From: an uncultured Nitrospira sp.
GTDB taxonomy: Bacteria; Nitrospirota; Nitrospiria; Nitrospirales; Nitrospiraceae
DNA: 64,000 nucleotides
Direction of reading: 5' to 3'
Assembly (NCBI GenBank): GCA_902500995.1
Contig: CABVSR010000007.1
Location: 1-64,000 of the forward strand
Shown here piece by piece: positions 50,543 through 58,572 of this stretch; the stretch's first letter is position 1; every line of letters begins with the position of its first letter. Below the pieces are notes generated by a model. That model was given only the letters and a program-made list of their open reading frames with translations, did not search any database and was not told where the DNA came from. The position numbers and the translations under genes were made by a program.

Positions 50543-51106
50543 ATGCGCTACCTTCCGCTGCCGAGAACTGCGGTGCCGGTGGTCGCGCTGTCCACGCTGG
50601 TGCTGGTGATCTGGATCGGTTGGGGATCAGTGAGAAGTCCGGCGTCCTTTTGGGCTCCGGGCGATCTGAGTCGATACCATGTCGATACGGCCGGCTGTAC
50701 CTCTTGCCACGAGCCGTTTCGCGGACCGAGCGCCGCCCGTTGCGCCGGTTGCCACTCAGAACGATCGTTCGAGACCGGCACCACTCCTGCGAGCGGTGGC
50801 TGGCACCGGGATCTGATCACACGGCAGACGGCCTGTACAGGCTGCCACACGGAACATCGCGGGGCCTTGGCTCAGATCACCGAGCAGGCACGCAATAATC
50901 CACACGGTGAGTTTATCTTTCTCGCGACCGGGACGAATTCCTGCCTGGCGTGCCATGAGTTTGGAACGAGGGTGGCGATCAAACCGACGCTGCGAGATGA
51001 GCCGATCGTGCGGCAATTGTATGAGAAGGGGCGCGGCGCCCATCAATCGGGCCGGATGGGCACTTGTCTCGCCTGCCATGGCGGGGGTAGTAGTGAACGG
51101 AGGTGA
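50543..51106 (+). CDS. Pentaheme cytochrome c with N-terminal anchor, module C
   Basis: Encodes 187 residues, starting 4 bases after the preceding gene. A single N-terminal transmembrane helix (about 9-28) anchors a periplasmic domain with five heme sites: CTSCH, CAGCH, CTGCH, CLACH and CLACH. The last two, with NPHGEFIFLATGTNSCLACH and QLYEKGRGAHQSGRMGTC, repeat the diheme unit of the gene at 49539; the first three form a NapC/cytochrome c3-like triheme part. This is a small multiheme electron conduit. Exact relatives are not recognised. Confidence 0.85.
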   Translation: MRYLPLPRTAVPVVALSTLVLVIWIGWGSVRSPASFWAPGDLSRYHVDTAGCTSCHEPFRGPSAARCAGCHSERSFETGTTPASGGWHRDLITRQTACTGCHTEHRGALAQITEQARNNPHGEFIFLATGTNSCLACHEFGTRVAIKPTLRDEPIVRQLYEKGRGAHQSGRMGTCLACHGGGSSERR

Positions 51107-51207
51107 CCCGGTATACCTATCGAGAATCCGTTATTCGAATCATCGGCGCCGGTTACTGGTGAAAAGGAAAGGCTGTCTATGAGCATGAAAATAAGATATC
51201 GCGATGA
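51103..51207 (+). pseudogene. Remnant of a BrnT-type toxin gene
   Basis: Frame 51103 reads RYTYRESVIRIIGAGYW, then TGA (51160-51162), then KGKAVYEHENKISR and TGA (51205-51207). The VIRII...GYWRKGKxVYE ending is typical of BrnT-family RNase toxins; here the Arg codon (CGA) is TGA. Only the last 35 codons remain; the rest is missing upstream, where the pentaheme gene ends. The antitoxin start at 51179 overlaps it, as in intact brnTA operons. Confidence 0.7.
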
Positions 51208-51475
51208 GCCTTTGGGTGAGATTCGGGTCGTCCCGGATTTCCTGCCTTCTCCTGCCGAATTGGCGTTTCGCGATGAGGGGATCAAAGTGACGTTGGCCCT
51301 GAGCAAAAAGAGCGTGGACTTTTTCAAGGCTGAAGCCACCCGGCATCACACACAATATCAGCGTATGATTCGCCGTTTGCTCGATGCCTATGTCGAAAGG
51401 CAGCCGCAGAACCTGTCCACACGTTCGCCGCGGACCGCACGGGGGCGAGCGGCTCGTAAACGCAGCGCCGTGTAA
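51179..51475 (+). CDS. CopG/BrnA-type antitoxin, orphan
   Basis: Encodes 98 residues from ATG 51179 (AAGGAAAGG 51164-51172 upstream). The core RDEPLGEIRVVPDFLPSPAEL, then IKVTLALSKKSVDFFKAEA and HHTQYQRMIRRLLDAYVERQ is a ribbon-helix-helix antitoxin of the kind paired with BrnT. The C-terminal 25 residues are basic (RTARGRAARKRSAV) and could bind DNA or be an extension. The partner toxin is degraded just upstream, so this antitoxin now stands alone. Confidence 0.85.
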   Translation: MSMKIRYRDEPLGEIRVVPDFLPSPAELAFRDEGIKVTLALSKKSVDFFKAEATRHHTQYQRMIRRLLDAYVERQPQNLSTRSPRTARGRAARKRSAV

Positions 51476-51565
51476 GTTACGCCGTACCGTGTTCGATGTC
51501 AGTTGTTGTGACGCCTGTTCTTCCCTCTTGGCTTGCGCTATACTTTACCCACTGGAGTGCACTGC

Positions 51566-51805
51566 ATGCCAAAGATAGTTCCTACTCCTCCTCCTGGATT
51601 TGACGATCTCTCAGTTGATGAACGAATCGATTTCATCCAATCGCTCTGGGACCGGATCGCGGCGACTCCTGAGCAAGTACCTGTGCCCGAATGGCACCGG
51701 CGAATTATTCGCGAACGGCTTGAGGCATACCGCGAGAATCCCATGGCCGGTCGGTCCTGGACGGAAGTCCGGTCGGAGATTGAACGCAAGTTGCGGGAGC
51801 GTTGA
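51566..51805 (+). CDS. Addiction-module antitoxin (TIGR02574-type)
   Basis: Encodes 79 residues from ATG 51566 (GGAG 51554-51557 upstream). LSVDERIDFIQSLWDRIAATPEQVPVPEWHRRII and RSWTEVRSEIERKL match the short antitoxins, often called addiction-module component or stability-determinant proteins, that precede ParE/RelE toxins. It ends 8 bases before the broken toxin gene. Intact, so it remains as an orphan antitoxin. Confidence 0.85.
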   Translation: MPKIVPTPPPGFDDLSVDERIDFIQSLWDRIAATPEQVPVPEWHRRIIRERLEAYRENPMAGRSWTEVRSEIERKLRER

Positions 51806-51813
51806 TCCCCTGG

Positions 51814-52087
51814 ATGGCACGGCGGATCGTCGTCCAAGCTCAGTCTGACCTCGACATTCAAGCTGCGGCTGTATGGTATGAAGACCAACGATCCGGCTTG
51901 GGTGTGAGATTTCTGGACGAACTCGATCTCTTGTTTCAGCGGATCGATTCCAATCCTCGGCAATTTCCGTCGTGCGCTCCTCCGACACTTTCCTTATGGT
52001 GTGTATTTCATCGAAGCGGATGCCATCACAGTACTAGCGGTCCTTCACCTTCATCGAGAACCGGATATGTGGAAAAACCGTAGTTGA
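51814..52087 (+). pseudogene. Frameshifted ParE/RelE-type toxin
   Basis: From ATG 51814 the frame gives RRIVVQAQSDLDIQAAAVWY, EDQRSGLGVRFLDELD and QRIDSNPRQFP, a typical ParE/RelE start. At about 51963-51970 the homology jumps to a second frame: RRALLRHFPYGVYFIEAD, then AITVLAVLHLHREPDMW, ending at TGA 52085-52087, the usual ParE C terminus. About six residues (of the form FPVVxxxF) are missing and the frame shifts, so the gene is broken. Confidence 0.8.
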
Positions 52088-52155
52088 TTTGCCTTGAGAC
52101 GAGACGCATCTGAGTCCGACTCGAGCGCTGGTGGGGAGGCTATTTGAGAAAGTTG

Positions 52156-54906
52156 CTAACTCGCCGATCTCAGCGTATTGGCCCCCACCCTGATCCTCGC
52201 GTCCACGATCCGGCAGCCCTGCCCCGGCGGTAAGGCCATAATCGGGTTCAGATCGAGCTCCACAATCTCCGGCACCTCTTCGACCAGGCGCGACAGCCGC
52301 AGGAGCAGTTCCTGAATGGCATCCACGTCGCCCGGTGGATGGCCACGATACCCCTGCAGCAGACGGTAGCCTTTGATGCTGCGTATCAGGTCGGCCGCGT
52401 CCAGCTCCGTCAACGGCGTAATCCTGAAGCGCACGTCTCCGAGAATTTCGACGTGGATTCCGCCCAGTCCGAATCCGATCAAGGGTCCGAACGACGCATC
52501 CTGCACCATCCCGGCCATCACCTCAACCCCGCCCGTGATCATCGGTTGAACGAGCACTCCCTGCATGGCGTCTAAGGTCTGATCCTGCGCGAGCCGCGCC
52601 GCGATGTCGTCATAGGCGCGGCGCACGTCGGCCTTACTCATCAGATTCAGGTGCACGCCGCCCACCTCGGTCTTATGAACCAGGGTATGGGAGGCCAGTT
52701 TGACGGCGACGGGAAATCCGATCTCCGCGGCGAGCGTGGCGGCTTCCTCGGAGCTGCTGGCCAGGCCGCCGGGCGGCAAGGGGATTGCCATGGCGGACAA
52801 GACCGCGCGCGTTTCCATGACGGTTAACCAACCGGCTCCACGAGCGGCGAGTGCGTCCCGGCAGATCCGGTTGATGGCCGGGATGTCCAGATCATCGAAC
52901 TCGGGCACCATGCCCAGGGGGCGCTCGCGCCAGTGGACGTAGCCGGCGATTTTCCCCAGGACGCGCGCGGGAAGCTCAGGCAAGCCATAGGTAGGAATGG
53001 TTTCCTGATGAAGGGTGAACGTGCGGTCGCGGTCTGTCTCTACCATCCATCCGATGGAGACAGGTTTGCTGATCGTCTCTTGCGCCCGCGCCGCCGCAAT
53101 CCCCCGCGCAATCCCGTCGGCGATGGGACCGGCATCGGTGGCCGTCACCGCGATGTAGAGGATGATGAGCGCATCGATATCGTCGGAGGCCAGCAGCGTG
53201 ACGATCGCTTGCTCGTATTGCTCCGGAGTGGCTGAGGCGATCAAGTCGACCGGATTGTGCAGCGAGGCGGCGGCGGGAAGAAACGGCGAGAGCCGCGTCA
53301 CCGTGGCTTGCGACAATTCCGGCACCTCGAGGCCGGCTGCTTCACAGGCATCCGCGCAGAGAATGGCGGGCCCGCCTGCGTTGGTCAGAATGCCGGTGCG
53401 CCGCCCCTTCGGCAACGGTTGGCCGGAAAGGCCGGCGGCCAGGGCGAACATTTCCTCCAGCGTGTCCGCGCGCAGGATCCCGGTCTGTTGAAACAGCGCG
53501 TCCACGGCCACATCGTTGGCGGCCAGCGCCGCGGTGTGTGAGCCGGCGGCGCGTTTGCCCGACGAGGTGCGCCCGGCTTTGAGCACGACGACCGGCTTAT
53601 TCCGGCTGACCCGGCGGGCGATCTGCGCAAATCGCCTCGGGTTGCCGAACGATTCGACGTAGAGGAGGATCACATTCGTAGCGGAGTCCTGTTCCCAGTA
53701 TTGCAGGAGATCGTTCACCGACACATCGGCCTTGTTGCCGACGCTCACGAAGGTCGAAAGGCCGAGGTGCAATCGGGTGGAGGCAGCGACCAGCGCGAGC
53801 CCCAAGGCGCCGCTTTGTGAGGACATGGCGATCGATCCCGCGCGCGGAAAGGTGGTTGTGAACGTCGCATTGAGCCGCACGGCGGGATCGGTATTCAGGA
53901 TGCCGAAGCAATTCGGTCCTACCATGCGCATCCCATGTTGTCGGACTTTCTCGAGCAACTGATCCTGCAGTCGCCGCCCTTCCTCGCCGACCTCCGCAAA
54001 TCCGGCGGTGATGACGACCAGTGCGCGGACTCCGATGGCGGCGCATTCGTCCACCACCGCCAGGACGGCGTCTTTCGGGACGGCGATGACGACAAGATCA
54101 ATCGGTGCCGGCAGGCGGCGCACATTCGGGAATGCCTCGACGCCCGCAATCGCAGAGGCGTGCGGATTGACCGCATAACAGCGGCCTTGAAATCCGTTGT
54201 CGTGGAGGGCTTCGAGCAAGCGGTAGCCGATACTCTGCGGGGAGCGCGAGGCGCCGACCACCGCGACGGCGCGCGGGTGAAACAGAGGGTGCAGCGACGC
54301 GATGGTGGCGAGTCGCTCACGCCATTCGGATTGCCGCACGCTGTGGTCGGTCGGTGTCAGCGACAGTTCGACTTCCATGTCGCCCCCCTCGACATGTTCC
54401 TCCATGCTGAAGCCGGAGGTGGCAAACACTTCGCGCATGGCCAGATTGTCGGCATGGGTGATGGCCCAGAGTCTTGAGAAGCCCTGCCGGATCGCCAGCA
54501 GCGCCAGCCGTTCAAGCAGGATCGTGCCGAGCCCATGCCCGTGGAGTTGATCGTCCACCGCCATCGCCACTTCCGCTTCATGCGGTCCCCGCGCATGGTA
54601 AGAGCCGGAGGCGATGATGCGCAGCGTATCGTCCAGCCGGCGCAGGACGATCACGGTCAGGCTGCGTTCCGGATGCGAGGTATCGCAGAGCGAACGAATG
54701 ACCTCGGTTGGCGGAGCGGATTCCGAAAAGAAGCGGTGCCGTGTGGCTGCCGGGGACAGCCGCTCAACGAAGCGCTGCAGCTCATCCGCATCGACCGGTT
54801 GGGCAATGCGGAGGAGGGCCGTGGTGCCATCGCGCAGGATGGTATAGGCCGCATCGGGACCCTCATCCCGTAACGGTGGCATGTGGCGGGGGCGAATGCG
54901 TTGCAT
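52156..54906 (-). CDS. GNAT acetyltransferase fused to ADP-forming acyl-CoA synthetase (Pat-like)
   Basis: Encodes 916 residues. Residues about 20-190 form a GNAT domain (GHGLGTILLERLALLAIRQG is the acetyl-CoA site). Then come a CoA-binding domain (about 205-330; AVAVVGASRSPQSIGY), ligase-CoA domain with a His likely phosphorylated (GSHTAALA, His457), and an ATP-grasp domain (about 690-900). The order GNAT first resembles one of the two Pat arrangements; in E. coli Pka/PatZ the GNAT lies last. It may acetylate protein lysines or make acetyl-CoA. Related proteins in stress-linked clusters of other bacteria suggest a regulatory role. Ends near the convergent broken toxin. Confidence 0.93.
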   Translation of the reverse strand: MQRIRPRHMPPLRDEGPDAAYTILRDGTTALLRIAQPVDADELQRFVERLSPAATRHRFFSESAPPTEVIRSLCDTSHPERSLTVIVLRRLDDTLRIIASGSYHARGPHEAEVAMAVDDQLHGHGLGTILLERLALLAIRQGFSRLWAITHADNLAMREVFATSGFSMEEHVEGGDMEVELSLTPTDHSVRQSEWRERLATIASLHPLFHPRAVAVVGASRSPQSIGYRLLEALHDNGFQGRCYAVNPHASAIAGVEAFPNVRRLPAPIDLVVIAVPKDAVLAVVDECAAIGVRALVVITAGFAEVGEEGRRLQDQLLEKVRQHGMRMVGPNCFGILNTDPAVRLNATFTTTFPRAGSIAMSSQSGALGLALVAASTRLHLGLSTFVSVGNKADVSVNDLLQYWEQDSATNVILLYVESFGNPRRFAQIARRVSRNKPVVVLKAGRTSSGKRAAGSHTAALAANDVAVDALFQQTGILRADTLEEMFALAAGLSGQPLPKGRRTGILTNAGGPAILCADACEAAGLEVPELSQATVTRLSPFLPAAASLHNPVDLIASATPEQYEQAIVTLLASDDIDALIILYIAVTATDAGPIADGIARGIAAARAQETISKPVSIGWMVETDRDRTFTLHQETIPTYGLPELPARVLGKIAGYVHWRERPLGMVPEFDDLDIPAINRICRDALAARGAGWLTVMETRAVLSAMAIPLPPGGLASSSEEAATLAAEIGFPVAVKLASHTLVHKTEVGGVHLNLMSKADVRRAYDDIAARLAQDQTLDAMQGVLVQPMITGGVEVMAGMVQDASFGPLIGFGLGGIHVEILGDVRFRITPLTELDAADLIRSIKGYRLLQGYRGHPPGDVDAIQELLLRLSRLVEEVPEIVELDLNPIMALPPGQGCRIVDARIRVGANTLRSAS

Positions 54907-54910
54907 CGAG

Positions 54911-56107
54911 TCACCTCGTCAGCAGGCCCGGTGTACAGATCAGCAGGAGCCCCAGCGCGATCATGACCGCGCCGCTGATGAGTTTCAACCACCGGCCTTC
55001 GCGTTCCTCCAACCTGCGGCGGCCCAATGTCACGACCGCGAGCGTGGCCATCAAGGCATCGTCGGCCATATAGGCGAGATTGTAGAGTCCGAGATAGGCG
55101 TAATAGTGCCAGGCGGGCAGGCGGTAGGTCGCCAACACCTGGGTATAGAGGGCGGGGAATCCGGCGGTGCACAGTAGCTCGACCACGTTGACCAGGCCCG
55201 CCAGCACAATCACCCCCGCCAGAGCACCGCCTCGATGTTCAGCCTGGACGATGCGGCGAATCCTCGCATAGAGCCCGGGCTTGGCGGCGTCGGGAATGGT
55301 CAAGGAGAATCCTCGCCGGAACGCGAAAAAGTCTTTCACGTTCACCAGGCCGATTCCGATCGCCAAGGTTCCCAAGATGAACTGAACGGTATGAGACAGG
55401 CCGATCAGCAGGAACAGGTTCAGCCAGGCCGCCATGAAGGCAAAGTAGATGAGCCCGCTGACCAGCACGAAGGTGCCGGCGAGGAGCGCCATGGCGAAAC
55501 GGTCGTGCAGCGTGACCAGCAGCGAGAGGAGAAACAAGAGCACCCACATCGCGCAGGGGTTGAATCCGTCGAGCAGGCCGATCGCGAGCGTGAACAGCGG
55601 AAGACCCGATTCAGCGGCGCTGATGCGGCCCAGCCAGGGAAAGAGGATACTGTCTTCTTCTGTGCGCGGGGCTGCGGTAGCGCAAGCCTCCTTAGCGGCG
55701 CGGCAGGCGGCGATCGAGTCGGCAGCGGGTGGGGTGGAGGAAGGGGCGAGCATGGCGCGCAGGCGGGCGCCGGTGGTCTGATCATCCTGATATCCGATGA
55801 GCAGTTCTCCGTTCACGTAAAACGCCGGCACTCCGACCACCGGTGCGGAGCGGGCCTGCGCGAGCCTTTCGAGACGGGCCAGGGCATCCCGGTCGCGGGA
55901 GATGTCATGAAACACAATCCGCAGCTCAGGACGAGCCCGCTGAAGATCGGCGAGAAAAACCTTGGCCGCCTCGCAATGCGGGCAGCCGCTGCGCACGAAA
56001 ACTTCCAGATCGGGAGCCGGCTCCGAGGCCCTGCCGACTCCCTGCCCGATGAGCAGACAGAAGAAAAAGAGGAGCAGGCAGGTCTGTCGGCGTTCACGGG
56101 CAACCAT
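54911..56107 (-). CDS. Glutaredoxin-like domain fused to DsbD/CcdA-like membrane domain
   Basis: Encodes 398 residues. A signal peptide (about 1-27) is followed by a glutaredoxin/thioredoxin-like domain with CPHC (RSGCPHCEAAKVFLADL, near 42-45) and a cis-Pro (VGVPAFYV). Residues about 165-398 hold six or more transmembrane helices with Cys in FNPCAMWVLLF and LLCTAGFPALYT, the paired positions used by CcdA/DsbD to carry electrons across the membrane. It should supply reducing power to the periplasm, useful for cytochrome c maturation in a heme-rich cell. The next gene starts 4 bases after its end on the minus strand. Confidence 0.88.
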   Translation of the reverse strand: MVARERRQTCLLLFFFCLLIGQGVGRASEPAPDLEVFVRSGCPHCEAAKVFLADLQRARPELRIVFHDISRDRDALARLERLAQARSAPVVGVPAFYVNGELLIGYQDDQTTGARLRAMLAPSSTPPAADSIAACRAAKEACATAAPRTEEDSILFPWLGRISAAESGLPLFTLAIGLLDGFNPCAMWVLLFLLSLLVTLHDRFAMALLAGTFVLVSGLIYFAFMAAWLNLFLLIGLSHTVQFILGTLAIGIGLVNVKDFFAFRRGFSLTIPDAAKPGLYARIRRIVQAEHRGGALAGVIVLAGLVNVVELLCTAGFPALYTQVLATYRLPAWHYYAYLGLYNLAYMADDALMATLAVVTLGRRRLEEREGRWLKLISGAVMIALGLLLICTPGLLTR

Positions 56108-56127
56108 GCCGCCCCCGGTCCGCGCGG

Positions 56128-56490
56128 CTAACTCACGAAATCAGGCGTGGCGACCGACCGGATGTACGACAACACGTCCAGCATCTGTTGGTCCGTCAGT
56201 TTCCCGCGATAGCCGTGCATGGGGCTGAACAGCGCCCCGTTGGCGATGGTGATCAACAATTCCCAATCGGTCTTGGCGCGAGAATTCACCGACTGAAAAT
56301 TGGCGGGCCTCACGATCAGATACTGGCCGTCCGGCCCGTTGCCGTCCAATTTGTCGCCATGGCAGCGGAGGCACTGCTTTTCGTAAATGGCCTGGCCCTC
56401 GCGCGGATTGCCGCGGTTCGTTTGTCCGGCGGCCCAGGAACTTCCGAGGACGACGAGGCAGAGGGCAAAGAGAACGCTGAAGGTTTTCAT
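56128..56490 (-). CDS. Monoheme cytochrome c
   Basis: Encodes 120 residues with a signal peptide (SVLFALCLVVLGSSWAAG, cleavage near 21-22). One heme site, CLRCHGDKLDGNG, opens a class I domain; an axial Met is likely in FSPMHGYRG. It lies 20 bases upstream (minus-strand sense) of the DsbD-like gene, which could reduce its heme-binding cysteines. Its redox partner is not shown by the sequence. Confidence 0.9.
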   Translation of the reverse strand: MKTFSVLFALCLVVLGSSWAAGQTNRGNPREGQAIYEKQCLRCHGDKLDGNGPDGQYLIVRPANFQSVNSRAKTDWELLITIANGALFSPMHGYRGKLTDQQMLDVLSYIRSVATPDFVS

Positions 56491-56538
56491 GCGCAGGCTC
56501 CTTTATGGTTCAAATATGACTTCCGGGCGGACGTCTGC

Positions 56539-57396
56539 TTATCGTACCAGTAATACGGGGCACGGCACCTGGTGCAAGAGCGCATGGGAAATGCTCCCCA
56601 GCAGGAAACGCTCCAGTCGCTTCCGCCCGTGAGAGCCGATGATCAACAGGTCTGCCGAACGAGCGCGCTCAGTGAGGATTTCAGTCGGGTCGCCCACGGC
56701 CACGTGTGTCCCGACGGAATAACGATGGTTCATCACCGACGCGGCCAGGTTTTTCACCAGGTCCTCAGCCGATCGCACCGCGATGCCGGTCCAATCTTGA
56801 AGCGGAAATAAACTGAACGGATCGGTGGCCGGGATCGGTCGCACGACACTGACAATCGTGAGATCGACAGGATTCTTGAACGGATGGGCGAGCAACCAGG
56901 CTTTGATGCGATCGGCGTCCTCATGCCCTTCGACGGCGACCGTGACTCGCTTGACCGGTCCCTCTCGTTCCTTGACGATCAGGGTGGTGCAATCCGCGTG
57001 GAGGGCGACACGGTGAGACACGCTGCCGAGGACGAATTCGCCGACGCGGCCTCTGCCGCGCGCTCCGATCACGATCAACTCCGCCCGCAGGTCGCGAGCC
57101 TTGTCTAGCACCAGCGACGCCGGCTTGGCAAATTCGCAGACGCGCGTCATCGCCAACCCTTGCGAAGGCAACAGCGTGGCGGTGTGATCCAACAATTGCT
57201 GGCCCGCTCGTTCCATCGCCTTGCGGAAGTCGTCGTAGCCTTGCATGTTGCTCACTTCGGCAACGATCGGATATTGAAACATGCCTAGATCGATCCCATG
57301 AACCAGAATGACCTCCTGCAGATCGTAGAGATACGAGACTTCTCGAACGGCTGCGAACGTCTGTTCCGACCAATCGAGTGCAATCAGGACACGCAT
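56539..57396 (-). CDS. Tandem-domain universal stress protein
   Basis: Encodes 285 residues with two UspA-like domains: about 1-143 (RVLIALDWSEQTFAAVREVSY, ending GARGRGRVGEFVLGSVSHRV in part) and about 150-285 (LLIIGSHGRKRLERFLLGSI near the end). The second domain keeps the ATP-binding glycine pattern with SHG; the first has GARG. It is a minus-strand neighbour of the NTF2-like, BCAM0308 and phosphoribosyltransferase genes. Paralogue of the gene at 35405, but shorter. Confidence 0.92.
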   Translation of the reverse strand: MRVLIALDWSEQTFAAVREVSYLYDLQEVILVHGIDLGMFQYPIVAEVSNMQGYDDFRKAMERAGQQLLDHTATLLPSQGLAMTRVCEFAKPASLVLDKARDLRAELIVIGARGRGRVGEFVLGSVSHRVALHADCTTLIVKEREGPVKRVTVAVEGHEDADRIKAWLLAHPFKNPVDLTIVSVVRPIPATDPFSLFPLQDWTGIAVRSAEDLVKNLAASVMNHRYSVGTHVAVGDPTEILTERARSADLLIIGSHGRKRLERFLLGSISHALLHQVPCPVLLVR

Positions 57397-57409
57397 AGGC
57401 CTCCTCTCC

Positions 57410-57961
57410 CTAAAACAACGGATGCGGCGACGTGCCGAAGGGCATCAACCGCGGAGAATCGCCGACGTTGCCTCGAATGCGCCACTGTCCGTCTTCGAAG
57501 GTCATGTAATGGACTTCCTCATACCAACTGTCGATCGGCACGCGTAAGCCACCGGTCTTGGAGCGCCCGGTCAAGCTGCCGGTGCAGGTGACTTCGATGA
57601 TGGTCTTGGACCCGCTGCCGACCTTGGTCAGCCGGGAAAAGTAATGGACATCGGTGAGGTCCTGAAATTCGTCGAACAGATTGGCCCACACCTTGCCCAT
57701 ATCCGACTTGTTCAATCCGTGATAGTCGTACTGTTCTGAATAGAGGGCCATCAGGCGGGTGAGGTCGCGTGCCCGGATCGCTTCATCGGCTGCGCGAAAG
57801 GTGCTCATGACCGCCTCCGTCGTCGCCTGATCGAGATCCGCCGCTGCGCCAGGCGCCAATCGCGATTCGCCCCTCGCGGCCGGGAGCATGACCGCGAGGA
57901 CCAGAATTCCACCGGTCAGCAGCCCGCTCCATTGCATCCCTCTCCGCCGTCCTTCACCCAT
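57410..57961 (-). CDS. Exported SnoaL/NTF2-like protein
   Basis: Encodes 183 residues from ATG at plus 57959-57961 (GAGGTGG precedes it on the minus strand). A signal peptide (LLTGGILVLAVMLPAARG) is followed by a single NTF2-like fold: VMSTFRAADEAIRARDLTRLMALYSEQYDYHG, where the pattern spans about residues 48-79, then VTCTGSLTGRS and EDGQWRIRGN at the end. Such domains bind small ligands or form scaffolds in the periplasm. No catalytic residues can be assigned. It lies between two stress-type genes. Confidence 0.72.
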   Translation of the reverse strand: MGEGRRRGMQWSGLLTGGILVLAVMLPAARGESRLAPGAAADLDQATTEAVMSTFRAADEAIRARDLTRLMALYSEQYDYHGLNKSDMGKVWANLFDEFQDLTDVHYFSRLTKVGSGSKTIIEVTCTGSLTGRSKTGGLRVPIDSWYEEVHYMTFEDGQWRIRGNVGDSPRLMPFGTSPHPLF

Positions 57962-58023
57962 GACCACCTCGCCTGAATTGCTCCCCTCGCTGTGTGGGCC
58001 GCTCGGGCCCTGCCCGGCGGTGC

Positions 58024-58518
58024 TTACCCGGTCCACATGATCCGGATAAACTCTTCGTCCTGGTCGTATTGAATATCCAGCTCACCATGGTGTGAATGTT
58101 TCAACGCTTCGCCGATGCGCCGGGGCAAGTGTGCATCCGTGGTCAGGACGACCAACCCCTCGGCCCGGTCCTCGATCGTCATAATGCGAGCCATCGGGTG
58201 AGATTTCTTTTCCTGTGCCTCGGTATTCCGAATCAAGCCCATCACCTGATCGCGATGCTGCGCGGGGTATGGGCCTTTCAGCGTGACGTATCCCTTGGGA
58301 TTTTTGTCCTGGATGCGCAGGCAGGCCGGGCAGACGATGCGCTCGGCGTCCGCCGCCACGGCGCCCCACGTCCAGCGACCTTTCTGGTACAGGGCGCCGC
58401 ATGTCGTGCACACCGTCGGCTCCTTCAACTTGCCCGGCATCTTGTATGAATCGTGTTTGTAATCTTCAATGAATCGATCGCGGCGCGCGCCGCGGCCGCC
58501 TGCTGTCTGTTTGTTCAT
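58024..58518 (-). CDS. BCAM0308-family zinc-ribbon protein
   Basis: Encodes 164 residues. Two CxxC pairs, CTTCGALYQKGRW (near 37) and CPACLRIQDKNPKGYVTL (near 63), form a zinc ribbon; the rest resembles the NMD3-like BCAM0308 family found in stress gene clusters. The C-terminal half (MARIMTIEDRAEGLVVLTTD) may bind nucleic acid or a nucleotide. The family takes its name from a gene in the low-oxygen-activated locus of Burkholderia cenocepacia, whose members include Usp and phosphoribosyltransferase genes like those here. Function not known. Confidence 0.85.
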   Translation of the reverse strand: MNKQTAGGRGARRDRFIEDYKHDSYKMPGKLKEPTVCTTCGALYQKGRWTWGAVAADAERIVCPACLRIQDKNPKGYVTLKGPYPAQHRDQVMGLIRNTEAQEKKSHPMARIMTIEDRAEGLVVLTTDAHLPRRIGEALKHSHHGELDIQYDQDEEFIRIMWTG

Positions 58519-58572
58519 GGCACGAGGTCCTTTTCCTGGCCTGATCGCCGGTCGTCGGCGCCAGGCCGGTTC

